From Rhodospirillales bacterium (GTDB lineage: Bacteria; Pseudomonadota; Alphaproteobacteria; Reyranellales; Reyranellaceae): 41,751 bases of DNA. The notes beneath the pieces were generated by a model. It did not search any database. It saw nothing but the letters and a program-made list of their open reading frames with translations, and had not been told where the DNA came from. This document shows, one piece after another, positions 8,558 through 16,500 of the stretch (its first letter is position 1; the number at the start of each line of letters is the position of its first letter). The stretch spans positions 1-41,751 of the forward strand of contig CANIEC010000022.1 in NCBI GenBank assembly GCA_947466085.1. The letters are read 5' to 3'. The translations under genes and the position numbers were made by a program.

Positions 8558-9502
8558 TCAGATACGCGAAACGCCTTCTTCCGCTCGCAGCGCCTGATCC
8601 TCGATCTGGATGGTGCTGTGAGACAGGCCGTACGTGTTGCGCATCGCCGCTTGCGCCGCGGCGAGAGTTTCCCGCGAACGGGCCATGTCGGCGATCACGA
8701 GATGGCAGCTCATGGAGTCGATGCCGGACGTAATGGTCCAGACATGAAGGTCATGGACAGCCGTGACGCCGGGAATGGCGAGCAGCGTCTTTTCCAGCAA
8801 CGTCAGATCGACGTGGGGCGGCGTACCCTCCATCAGGATATGGATCGCCTCGCGCAGGAGCATCCATGTGCGCGGGATGATGAAGAGGCCGATGCCGGCG
8901 CCGACCAGGGGATCGGCGAGCGTCCATCCGGTGAGGAGGATGACGACGGCGGCGATCAGGACGCCGAGCGACCCCAGCATGTCGCTCATCACCTCGAAAT
9001 AGGCACCCTTGACGTTGAGGCTGTCCGACGAACCCGCCGACAGCAGTTTCATGCTGATGAGATTGACGATCAGGCCGGCTATGGCGACCGCCATCATGGG
9101 CCCACCGAGGACCGGGGGCGGATTCAGGAAACGATCATAGGCCTCGTAGAGCACGAACGCCGTCACGACCAACAGGACCATCGCGTTGGCCAGCGCCGAC
9201 AGCACCTCCATGCGGACGTAGCCGAACGTCTTCTGCGGCGTTGCCGGACGCTCGCCGAAGTTGATGGCGATGAGGGCGAGGGCGAGGCCGCCGGCGTCCG
9301 TCAACATGTGAGCGGCGTCGGCGATGAGCGCCAGGCTGCCGGTGAGCAGACCGCCGATCACCTCGACCACCATGAACGAGGCCGTAAGAACCAGCGCCCA
9401 CTTCAGCCGCGTCTTGTGTTGGGCCGCCGCCGAGCCGCCTGCCTGCGACCGGCTGGGCGAACCGTGGGAATGCCCTGAACCGTGGGAATGCCCCCCTGCC
9501 AT
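8558..9502 (-). CDS. Cation diffusion facilitator (CzcD/ZitB-like metal exporter)
   Basis: This 314-residue inner-membrane antiporter exports Zn(II), Co(II) or Cd(II) in exchange for protons. The N-terminal 15 residues are His/Gly-rich (GGHSHGSGHSHGS), a typical cytoplasmic metal-gathering tail. Six membrane spans follow. The intramembrane metal site is the HxxxD motif in ADAAHMLTDAGG (about residues 61-72), with a second pair in span V, where Asn and Asp appear instead of His and Asp. The C-terminal 90 residues (VTAVHDLHVWTITSGIDSMS...) are the cytoplasmic dimerisation domain. It converges on the CoA-transferase gene with a 13-base gap and stands alone. No metal-responsive regulator is adjacent. 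Confidence 0.92.
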   Translation of the reverse strand: MAGGHSHGSGHSHGSPSRSQAGGSAAAQHKTRLKWALVLTASFMVVEVIGGLLTGSLALIADAAHMLTDAGGLALALIAINFGERPATPQKTFGYVRMEVLSALANAMVLLVVTAFVLYEAYDRFLNPPPVLGGPMMAVAIAGLIVNLISMKLLSAGSSDSLNVKGAYFEVMSDMLGSLGVLIAAVVILLTGWTLADPLVGAGIGLFIIPRTWMLLREAIHILMEGTPPHVDLTLLEKTLLAIPGVTAVHDLHVWTITSGIDSMSCHLVIADMARSRETLAAAQAAMRNTYGLSHSTIQIEDQALRAEEGVSRI

Positions 9503-9558
9503 GATGGTCTCCTCAAGCGCCAGAGCCGATACGCGTGCCGCTTAGAACAGCATATCAG

Positions 9559-9969
9559 TCAGATGGATGACAGGGCCCCACCGCCAGCCTGCCGCTTCAG
9601 GTACCTGCGCAGCGCCCGGAGGAGTTCGACCGGGCGCTCGATCTGCGGCAGGTGGCCGGCTCCGGGATCGTCACGAGTCGCGACTGCTCCAGGGACAGCC
9701 GCATCTTGCGCGCACCGTTCTTGTCGAGGACGCGTCCTGCCGGCGAGCCAGGTGGCATAGGCGCCGAAGCTCGTGAGACCCTCGGGCGAGTGGACCAGCG
9801 GCAGCTCCGGCACGACGACGAGATGCGTGCGTTCGAAATCGTCGGTCACGGTCGACCAGTAGGCTTCCTGGCCCGCCCAGCCGCCGTGCAGCAGCACGAT
9901 TGCCTCACCGCTGCCGCCGGTCCAGACTCGCGCCGGGCGCTGTCCGAGCAAAATTGTCTTCAGCTCCAC
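9559..9969 (-). pseudogene. Decayed alpha/beta hydrolase gene (internal deletion plus frameshift)
   Basis: The 5' part, probably from GTG 9969, encodes a good alpha/beta-hydrolase N-terminus with the oxyanion motif VLLHGGWAGQ and continues to SFGAYATWLAG. The 3' part encodes the family's C-terminus with the catalytic histidine (PGAGHLPQIERPVELLRAL). Between them roughly 100 residues are missing, including the nucleophile elbow G-x-S-x-G and the acid. Just before PGAGHL the better frame is a neighbouring one (KMRLSLEQSRLVTIP), and a single extra G in the CCCGGAGCC at about 9657-9665 would join it to GAGHLPQ. So there are at least two lesions. A sequencing error could explain the one-base slip but not the missing core. 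It diverges from the SDR gene. Confidence 0.72.
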
Positions 9970-10006
9970 GTCACGCCCTCTGAACACATGAAGCGGGAGA
10001 TATAGA

Positions 10007-10753
10007 ATGGCCTCGACGCGCAGAACAGCTTTGGTGACCGGCGCCGGCCGAAACATCGGCCGCGCCTGTGTGCTGCAGCTTGCCCGGATGGGCTACGACG
10101 TCGTGATCAACGGCTCGTCCGACCGCAAGGCCTGCGAGTCGGTCGCCAGGGAAGCCGCCGCGCTCGGCGTCGAGGCGCTGGTCGTCATGGCCGATGTCGG
10201 CAGCCCCGAGGAATGCCGCCGCATGGCCCAGGAGGCGATGGCGAAGTTCGGATCAGTCGACGTGCTGGTGAACAACGCGGCCCTTCGGCCGGCCAAGCCC
10301 TTCCTGGAAATGAGCGAGGCCGACTGGCGGCGCGTCATCTCGGTCGACCTCGACGCCGCCGTGTGGCTGTCGCAGGCCTGCCTGCCCGGCATGGTGCAGA
10401 AAGGATGGGGCCGCATCGTCAACTTCACCGGCATGAATGCGATGCACGGCTATGCCGGTCGCGCCCCGGTCTCGGTCGCCAAGCACGGCGTCTGGGGCCT
10501 CACCAAGGCGCTGGGCAAGGAGTTCGGGCCCAAGGGCATCACCGTCAATGCCATCTCGCCCGGCCCGATCTCGGCCGATGTCGAGGACGACGACGAATCA
10601 AACCATCATCGCCTCGAGACGATGGCCAAGGTCCCGCTCGGCCGCATGGGCACGCCCGCCGAGGTCGCTTCCGTGCTCGGCATGCTGGTCTCAGATGGCG
10701 GTGCCTACGTGAACTGCCAGATGCTGCAGGTGAACGGCGGCGGCCAGACCTAA
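10007..10753 (+). CDS. Short-chain dehydrogenase/reductase-fold protein without the canonical Ser/Tyr
   Basis: This is a 248-residue SDR of FabG-like length. The Rossmann cofactor site is intact: TGAGRNIGRA near the N-terminus, a middle GSVDVLVNNAALRP and, downstream, NAISPGPI. The usual catalytic Y-x-x-x-K is V155-S-V-A-K159 and the Ser 13 residues before it is Gly142 (NFTGMNA), so only Lys159 of the catalytic set remains. It may bind NAD(P)H and act on an unusual substrate, use other acid groups (His147 and Tyr149 are close in sequence), or be non-redox. It stands alone, divergent from the hydrolase pseudogene, and is followed by a long inverted repeat. The fold is certain; the reaction is unknown. 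Confidence 0.85.
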   Translation: MASTRRTALVTGAGRNIGRACVLQLARMGYDVVINGSSDRKACESVAREAAALGVEALVVMADVGSPEECRRMAQEAMAKFGSVDVLVNNAALRPAKPFLEMSEADWRRVISVDLDAAVWLSQACLPGMVQKGWGRIVNFTGMNAMHGYAGRAPVSVAKHGVWGLTKALGKEFGPKGITVNAISPGPISADVEDDDESNHHRLETMAKVPLGRMGTPAEVASVLGMLVSDGGAYVNCQMLQVNGGGQT

Positions 10754-10785
10754 TCCGACCGGAGTGAATCTAAAGAAAGAAAATC

Positions 10786-10911
10786 CCGTCGTCTCGACCG
10801 TAGCCGCGCGAAGCGAGGCGGAGTGGAGAGACCTTCGCTCCTCCATTTGCTGGCTTTTGGTGGAGAGGAGGTCTCTCCGCTCCGCGCTGCGCGCTCCGGT
10901 CGAGACGACGG
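10786..10911. repeat. Long intergenic inverted repeat, family 1 copy A
   Basis: The outer arms are CCGTCGTCTCGACCG and CGGTCGAGACGACGG at the two ends, with inner arms GGAGTGGAGAGACCT and AGGTCTCTCCGCTCC. Between outer and inner stems lie short, GC-rich segments that differ from the other copy and can fold on themselves. The central loop contains ATTTGCTGGCTTTTGGTGGA, which recurs with one change at 26741-26864. It fills the space between the SDR gene and the end of the convergent Bug gene. Confidence 0.88.
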
Positions 10912-10941
10912 AACTTGAGGGTCAAACCTTCTCGCCTGTAT

Positions 10942-11928
10942 TCACTCCATCGGCAGGCCGGTGGTGCGGGCGATGGCGCTCCAGCGCTCGACCTCGGCCT
11001 TCACGAAGTCGCCGAAGGCCCGGCGGCTTTCGAGGTCGATGCTAGCGCCCTGTTCCTGCCAGATGCGCTTGATGTCGGGCTCGGCAAGCGCCGACTGCAC
11101 GGCAGCATGCAGCGCGTCGAGCGCGATGGCAGGCGTCTTCACGGGCGCAAACAGGCCGTACCAGGTGCTGACCTCGAAATCCTTCACGCCCGCGTCGGCG
11201 AAGGTCGGCACCTCGGGCAGCACGCTCTCGCGCTTCGTGGTTGCGACAGCAAGTGCGCGCAGTTTGCCGGACTGGACATAGGAGGCGACGGTGCTGAGCG
11301 GCTGGAAGGTGGCGTCGAGCTGGCCCGCCAGCAGGTCCTGCAACGCCGGGCCGCCGCCCCGATAGGGCACGTGCGTCAGCCTGATGCCGGTGCGCCTCTG
11401 CAACAGCTCGATGGCGAGATGCGGCATGGTGCCGAGGCCCGAGGAGCCGATGTTGATCGAGTCGGGTGCCTTGCGCGCCGCGGCGAGGAAGGCCGCGAGA
11501 TCCTTGACGTCGAGCTTGGCCGGGTTGACCACCAGCCCGACGGGGACCTTGGCGATGTTGCTCACCGGTGCGAAGTCGCGCAGCAGATCGAAGCCCGACT
11601 CGGGGTAGACGACCGTCGCGAAGGACTGTGCGCTGTTGGCGACCAGCAGGGTGCAGCCGTCGGGACGCGCCCGAGCCACCACCATGCCGCCAAGGGTACC
11701 GCCGGCACCGCTGCGATTCTCGACCACCACCGGCTGGCCAAAGCGCTGGCTGACCAGGGCGGCGACGGGACGCGCGAAAGTGTCGTTCGAGCCGCCGGGC
11801 GGGAACGGCACGATCCAGTTCATGGCCCGCGGCGGACGCCACTGCTGGGCATGGACCGATCCTGACACGCCCACGGCCAGCAGGCCGCCCAGGGCGGCCC
11901 GGCGAGAAAGAGACCGCGAGTCCGTCAT
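10942..11928 (-). CDS. Bug-family (tripartite tricarboxylate) substrate-binding protein 1
   Basis: This 328-residue periplasmic binding protein is of the Bug/TctC family, whose members capture carboxylates for TctAB-type or unknown importers. ATG 11928 is chosen because it opens a signal peptide (TDSRSLSRRAALGGLLAVG, cleavage near VHAQ) and lies 4 bases after the upstream stop. Family marks are NWIVPFPPGGSNDTFARP, VVENRSGAGGTLGG and HVPYRGGGPALQDLLAGQ. It is the second of two nearly abutting, similar Bug genes. No TctA or TctB gene is nearby, a common situation for expanded Bug families. Ligand unknown. Confidence 0.9.
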   Translation of the reverse strand: MTDSRSLSRRAALGGLLAVGVSGSVHAQQWRPPRAMNWIVPFPPGGSNDTFARPVAALVSQRFGQPVVVENRSGAGGTLGGMVVARARPDGCTLLVANSAQSFATVVYPESGFDLLRDFAPVSNIAKVPVGLVVNPAKLDVKDLAAFLAAARKAPDSINIGSSGLGTMPHLAIELLQRRTGIRLTHVPYRGGGPALQDLLAGQLDATFQPLSTVASYVQSGKLRALAVATTKRESVLPEVPTFADAGVKDFEVSTWYGLFAPVKTPAIALDALHAAVQSALAEPDIKRIWQEQGASIDLESRRAFGDFVKAEVERWSAIARTTGLPME

Positions 11929-11932
11929 CGGT

Positions 11933-12913
11933 TCACTCCATCTGGACGTTGGCGGCCTTGGCGATGCGGGTCCACCGCTCGACCTCGCGGCCGATGAAGT
12001 TCGCGAAGTCGGCGCGGCTTTCGAGCTCGACCTTGGCCCCATGCTGAGCCCACAGGCGCTTCACCTCGTCGGAGCCGAGGGCTCGCTGTACCGCAGCATG
12101 GACGCGGTCGAGCACGACGTCGGGCGTGCGGATCGGCGCGAACAGGCCGAACCAGGTGGTCATTCGGAAGTCGGCCAGCCCCGCCTCGTGCGCCGTCGGC
12201 ACGTCCGGCAGCTGGGCATCGCGGCGGCGGTTGATCACGGCGAGCGCGCGCAGCTTGCCCGACTGGACGGCGCCCGCCACCGCGCTCACCAGCACGAAGG
12301 CGGCGCCGATCTGGCCGGCCAGCAGGTCCTGCAGCATCGGCGCGCCACCGCGATAGGGAACGTGCGTGAACTTCACACCGGCACGATCCTCGAACAGCCC
12401 GATGGCGAGATGGGTCACGGTACCCAGGCCGGCCGAGCCGATGTCGATGCTGCCCGGCTTCTTCTTTGCCATCTCGATGAAGGCTTCGAGATTCGCCGCA
12501 TCGATCCGCGCCGGATTGATCACCAGCGCATAGGGCACACGGCCGAAGGCGGCGATCGGCGCGAAGTCGCGCAGGAAGTCGAAACCGGCGCGCGGATAGA
12601 TGGTCGGCGCATAGACGAGGCCGGTATCGCCCACCAGCATCGTATAGCCGTCCGGCGCCGCACGGGCGGCGACGGCCGTGCCCACCGTGCCGCCGGCACC
12701 GCTGCGATTGTCGATCACCACCGATTCGCCGATCGCCTCGGCGACCCGCGCCGCGATGGGGCGTGAGAACATGTCGGAGCCGCCGCCGGCCGGGAACGGC
12801 ACGATCCACGACACGGTGCGGGTGGGCCAGTCGCTGGCGCGCGCCGGGACCACCGGTCCGGCACCCGCCGCCATCAATCCCCCCAGCAAGCTCCGCCGTG
12901 CAATCCCGCTCAT
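11933..12913 (-). CDS. Bug-family (tripartite tricarboxylate) substrate-binding protein 2
   Basis: This 326-residue Bug/TctC-type binding protein has a short exported leader (SGIARRSLLGGLMAAGAGPV). Conserved elements are SWIVPFPAGGGSDMFSRP, VIDNRSGAGGTVGTAVAA and HVPYRGGAPMLQDLLAGQ. It is a close paralog of the next gene downstream; both have the same length and the same C-terminal WTRIAKAANVQME / WSAIARTTGLPME pattern, so they arose by tandem duplication. The downstream paralog starts 4 bases after this stop and is surely co-transcribed. It is separated by 46 bases from the third Bug gene upstream. The transported carboxylate cannot be read from sequence. Confidence 0.9.
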   Translation of the reverse strand: MSGIARRSLLGGLMAAGAGPVVPARASDWPTRTVSWIVPFPAGGGSDMFSRPIAARVAEAIGESVVIDNRSGAGGTVGTAVAARAAPDGYTMLVGDTGLVYAPTIYPRAGFDFLRDFAPIAAFGRVPYALVINPARIDAANLEAFIEMAKKKPGSIDIGSAGLGTVTHLAIGLFEDRAGVKFTHVPYRGGAPMLQDLLAGQIGAAFVLVSAVAGAVQSGKLRALAVINRRRDAQLPDVPTAHEAGLADFRMTTWFGLFAPIRTPDVVLDRVHAAVQRALGSDEVKRLWAQHGAKVELESRADFANFIGREVERWTRIAKAANVQME

Positions 12914-12959
12914 TCGGCCGGGAGCTTAGCGTCCGGCCGCGTTGGCGCAATACCGCGTC

Positions 12960-13934
12960 TTACTGCGGCTCGATCTTCGCGAGCTTGATGTACTTGGTCC
13001 AATCCTCGCGCTCCTTGGCCACGAAGGCATCACACTGGGCGATCGTCCAGTCCCGCGGCGGCGGGATGAAGCCGAGCTGCTTCACGCGCTCCAGAATCGC
13101 CGGCTCGTAGATCGCGTCCATGATCAGGCGGTTCAGTTTCTGTTTGATGTCGTCGGGCGTCTCCTTGCGCACCGAGAAGCAGGAGAAGGCGATGATCACA
13201 TAGTCCGGATAGGTCTCGGCAATGGCCGGAACGTCGGGAAACAGCGGCGAGCGCTCCTTCGACGTGACCGCGAGCGCCCGCACATAGCCCGAACGGACGT
13301 AGCTCTCGCCGACCACCTGGTCGGGGAACACGCAATCGACGCGGCCGGCATTGAGATCCTGGATCGAGGAGACGGCGTCGCGATAGGCGACTTCCTCGAA
13401 CTTCACGCCGGTCGTGACCTCGAACAGGGCCGCCGGCACGCGCGAAGAGGCGTTGCCGTAGCCCGAGAAGAGCGGCTTCGGCTGCTTCTTGGCGTACTCG
13501 ACGAACTCCTTCACCGTCTTGTACGGCGCATCCGGCTTCACCAGCATGAAGTTGCCGGTGGCGCCGTTGACGGCAACCGTCGTGAAGTCGGTCGGGTCGT
13601 AGGTCATCTGCTTGTAGAGGCTTGGATTGGCCGCCAGGGTGCTGGTCGAGCCGAGCAGGAGCGTGTAGCCGTCCGCCGGGGAATTCTTGACCTGCGTCGT
13701 GCCGATCATGCCGGTGGCGCCGGGCTTGTTCTCGATGACGAAGGGCTTGCCCGTCATGGTCTCGAGCTGCTTGCCGATCAGGCGCGAGATGATGTCGGTG
13801 GAGCCGCCCGGACCGAACGGCACGAGGATCTTCACGAGCCGGGCGGGATAGGCTTCCTGCGCCCGGGCACCAGAGCCCAGCGCGGCGGCGACCGGAAGGC
13901 CGCCCAAGGCGGCCAGAACATTTCTACGCTTCAT
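12960..13934 (-). CDS. Bug-family (tripartite tricarboxylate) substrate-binding protein 3
   Basis: This 324-residue Bug/TctC-type binding protein starts at ATG 13934, where GAGGAG lies 7 bases upstream; an ATG six bases earlier is too close to it. The leader is KRRNVLAALGGLPVAAALG with cleavage near ARAQ. Conserved elements are VKILVPFGPGGSTDIISRL, VIENKPGATGMIG and a degenerate version of the YRGG loop (EEVAYRDAVSSIQDLNAG). The altered loop and Lys-rich composition set it apart from the two downstream paralogs, so it is not part of the same recent duplication. A strong terminator lies on its upstream side, so it needs its own promoter in the roughly 100 bases before it. Confidence 0.9.
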   Translation of the reverse strand: MKRRNVLAALGGLPVAAALGSGARAQEAYPARLVKILVPFGPGGSTDIISRLIGKQLETMTGKPFVIENKPGATGMIGTTQVKNSPADGYTLLLGSTSTLAANPSLYKQMTYDPTDFTTVAVNGATGNFMLVKPDAPYKTVKEFVEYAKKQPKPLFSGYGNASSRVPAALFEVTTGVKFEEVAYRDAVSSIQDLNAGRVDCVFPDQVVGESYVRSGYVRALAVTSKERSPLFPDVPAIAETYPDYVIIAFSCFSVRKETPDDIKQKLNRLIMDAIYEPAILERVKQLGFIPPPRDWTIAQCDAFVAKEREDWTKYIKLAKIEPQ

Positions 13935-14036
13935 GCACATGCTCCTCGATCGAGACGAGACCGGTATAGAACGGCGCGGCCAAAAGGCGAGCCTGTGTTG
14001 GCCCTCCGTTCCGAGGGGCGACAGGTTTCGCACATG

Positions 14037-14067
14037 AAAAACCCTCCCCCGACGAATCGGAGGAGGG
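14037..14067 (-). terminator. Rho-independent terminator after the aldehyde dehydrogenase gene
   Basis: Read on the minus strand, an 11-bp stem (CCCTCCTCCGA with TCGGGGGAGGG, one G-U pair) closes a UUCG tetraloop and is followed directly by five T. It lies 25 bases past the aldehyde dehydrogenase stop and ends the uraD/uraH fusion - dehydrogenase transcript. Confidence 0.88.
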
Positions 14068-14091
14068 CCGGATTTTTCAGCCTGCGCCGGG

Positions 14092-15528
14092 CTACATGCC
14101 GAGCTGGCTGATGAACTTGGTGTTCAGGTAGGCCTCGAGCGCCTCGATGCCGCCTTCCGAGCCGTAGCCCGAGTCCTTCATGCCGCCGAACGGCACTTCC
14201 GGCAGCGCGAGACCATGGTGGTTGATTGACACCATGCCGCTTTCGAAGGCGGCGCCGACCTGGGTCATGGTCTTGCTGTTCGTGGTGTAGGCGTAGGCCG
14301 CGAGGCCCCACGGCAGGCGGTTGGCTTCCTTCATCACGCCGTCGAAGTCCTTGAACGACGAGATCGGGGCCAGCGGGCCGAACGGCTCCTCGTTCATGAT
14401 ACGGGCGTCGAGCGGCACGTCGGTGAGGACGGTCGGCTCATAGAAGTAGCCCTTGTTGCCCTTGCGCTGTCCGCCGGTCTGGACCTTGGCGCCCCTGCCG
14501 ATGGCATCGCTCACGAAGCCATCGATCGCATGCAGGCGGCGCTCGGCGACGAGCGGGCCCATGCGCGTGTCCTTGTCGAGGCCGTTACCGACCTTGATGT
14601 TCTTGGCGTAGGCGGTGAACTTCTCGACGAACTCCGGATAGACCTTCTCGTGCACCAGGAAGCGGGTCGGCGCGACGCAGACCTGTCCGGCATTGCGGAA
14701 CTTGTTGGCGCCCAGGATGTTCACCGCCTGGTCGATGTCGGCATCCTCGAACACGATGGCCGGCGAGTGGCCGCCCAGTTCCATCGTGACGCGCTTCATG
14801 TGCGCGCCAGCCAGGGCCGCCAGCTGCTTGCCGACCGGCGTCGAGCCGGTGAACGTCACCTTCTTGATGATCGGATGCGGGATCAGATACTCGCTGATCT
14901 CCGACGGCACGCCGTAGACGAGCTGAATGACGCCCGCCGGCACGCCGGCATCGACAAAGGCCTTGATGAGCTGGGCGCAGGAGCCGGGCGTGTCTTCCGG
15001 TCCCTTGATGATGATCGAGCAGCCCGTGGCCAGCGCCGCCGAAGCCTTGCGCACCACCTGGTTGATCGGGAAGTTCCACGGCGTGAAGGCAGCAACCGGG
15101 CCGACCGGTTCCTTCGTCACGAGCTGGTACACGTTCTCGAAGCGCGCCGGGACGATGCGGCCATAGGTGCGGCGGCCTTCCTCGGCCATCCAGTCGATGA
15201 TGTCGCCGGCGAGCAGGGTCTCGCCCTTGGCCTCCATCACCGGCTTGCCCTGCTCCATCGTCATGATGGTCGCGATCTCGTCGGCGCGCTGGCGCATCAG
15301 CTCGGCGGCCTTGCGCATGATCTTGTAGCGGTCGAACGGCGAAACCTTGCGCCACTGCTGGAAGCCCTTCTCGGCGGCCTCGAGCGCGCGATCGAGGTCG
15401 GCCTTCTCGGCATGGGCCACCTGGCCGATCACCTCTTCGGTCGCCGGATTGATGACCGGGATCGTCCGGCCGTTGGCACCCTTGGTCCAGGCACCGTCGA
15501 TCATCAGGGATACGTCGCTGTAGTTCAT
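14092..15528 (-). CDS. NAD(P)-dependent aldehyde dehydrogenase, succinate-semialdehyde dehydrogenase type
   Basis: This 478-residue enzyme is of the ALDH superfamily in the GabD/SSADH subgroup, oxidising an aldehyde (often succinate semialdehyde) to the acid. The general base is Glu250 in MELGGHSP and the nucleophile is Cys284 in GQVCVAP, with the normal spacing of 34. The cofactor site shows TPWNFPINQVVRK and FTGSTPVGKQL; GPEDTPG replaces the more usual PAE-TP segment. The C-terminal PFGGMKDSGYGSEGG is standard. It starts 18 bases after the OHCU decarboxylase/HIU hydrolase fusion and shares its transcript, an unexpected pairing: allantoin breakdown does not need this enzyme, so the real substrate may be another semialdehyde. 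Confidence 0.9.
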   Translation of the reverse strand: MNYSDVSLMIDGAWTKGANGRTIPVINPATEEVIGQVAHAEKADLDRALEAAEKGFQQWRKVSPFDRYKIMRKAAELMRQRADEIATIMTMEQGKPVMEAKGETLLAGDIIDWMAEEGRRTYGRIVPARFENVYQLVTKEPVGPVAAFTPWNFPINQVVRKASAALATGCSIIIKGPEDTPGSCAQLIKAFVDAGVPAGVIQLVYGVPSEISEYLIPHPIIKKVTFTGSTPVGKQLAALAGAHMKRVTMELGGHSPAIVFEDADIDQAVNILGANKFRNAGQVCVAPTRFLVHEKVYPEFVEKFTAYAKNIKVGNGLDKDTRMGPLVAERRLHAIDGFVSDAIGRGAKVQTGGQRKGNKGYFYEPTVLTDVPLDARIMNEEPFGPLAPISSFKDFDGVMKEANRLPWGLAAYAYTTNSKTMTQVGAAFESGMVSINHHGLALPEVPFGGMKDSGYGSEGGIEALEAYLNTKFISQLGM

Positions 15529-15546
15529 TGTTTCCTCCTCCTACTT

Positions 15547-16428
15547 CTAGCTTCCGCGATACGTCGAATAGCTCCAGGGCGTGCAGAGCAGCGGGACGTG
15601 ATAATGCCCCTCCGGCTCGGCAATGGAAAACCGTAAAGGCACGATGTCGAGAAAAGGCGGATCGCCCTGCTCGATGCCCCTGCTGCGGAAATGGTCACCC
15701 ACGGCGAAACGCAGCTCGTAGCGGCCGATCGGCAGCGGCCGGCCGCCGATCAGCGGCCCATCGGTGCGGCCATCGGCGTTGGTCGTGGCGGTGGCGATGC
15801 GATGGGCGCGCTCGCCGGCAAACTCGTAGAGCTCGATCGCGATGCCAACCGCCGGTCGTCCCGCATGGGTGTCGAGCACATGCGTACTGAGCCGGCCGCT
15901 CACTTTCGGCATTCCCTCGCCCGTCACCCTGGCCGCCAGACGCAGCCGCGTGATGAAGAAAATTTCCTGCAGGGCCGTAGCGAATTCGGTGGCCGGGTCG
16001 TGGTGCAGCCGGCGCTCGAACTGGGCGAGGATCGAATCGCGCGTGTGGCGACGGACGCAGACGATGAAGGGAAATCCGAACTTCACCTTGTAGGCGTCGT
16101 TGAGGCGATGGAAGCGCGCGAATTCCTCCTCGGACAGCGTGTCCAGACCGACGCTGGCCTGCTCGTGCCGAGAATCCTCGGTGAGCGCGCCCGCCCGCGC
16201 CGCCTTGCCGGCGAGATCGGGATGGCCGCACACGAAGGCAAGCTGGCGCTCGCGCGGCGCGGCCCGCACCGCGCCCATCATCGCTTCGTGCAGGGCGGCG
16301 ACCGTGGCGAAGGGGCGTTTGGCGGCGGCGGCTTCGGCGACCCACGGCGCCAGTTCGAACGTGTCGCCGACGGCGGCCGCGAACTCGCCGGCGGTCGCTC
16401 GATTGAGGTCGTCGAGGCTGTGCATCAT
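15547..16428 (-). CDS. Fusion of OHCU decarboxylase (UraD) and 5-hydroxyisourate hydrolase (UraH)
   Basis: This 293-residue protein carries out the two steps after urate oxidase: hydrolysis of 5-hydroxyisourate and decarboxylation of OHCU to (S)-allantoin. Residues 1-165 are the decarboxylase, with catalytic His69 in GHPDLAGK, the SRHEQ stretch (Glu89) and KFGFPFIVCVR. Residues about 175-293 are the transthyretin-like hydrolase: LSTHVLDTHAGRPA, NADGRTDGPL and the C-terminal HYHVPLLCTPWSYSTYRGS that ends in the family's YRGS signature. Both active sites look complete. The domain order is opposite to the reaction order but is the same as in the plant allantoin synthase. No urate oxidase lies in the window. 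It diverges from a Liv-type importer. Confidence 0.94.
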   Translation of the reverse strand: MMHSLDDLNRATAGEFAAAVGDTFELAPWVAEAAAAKRPFATVAALHEAMMGAVRAAPRERQLAFVCGHPDLAGKAARAGALTEDSRHEQASVGLDTLSEEEFARFHRLNDAYKVKFGFPFIVCVRRHTRDSILAQFERRLHHDPATEFATALQEIFFITRLRLAARVTGEGMPKVSGRLSTHVLDTHAGRPAVGIAIELYEFAGERAHRIATATTNADGRTDGPLIGGRPLPIGRYELRFAVGDHFRSRGIEQGDPPFLDIVPLRFSIAEPEGHYHVPLLCTPWSYSTYRGS

Positions 16429-16500
16429 GCCGGCCGACCTAGCACGCGCAGAAGTCAGCCTCTATAGTCCGGGCCAGCAAAAACCTTGGGAGGAGCCGCA

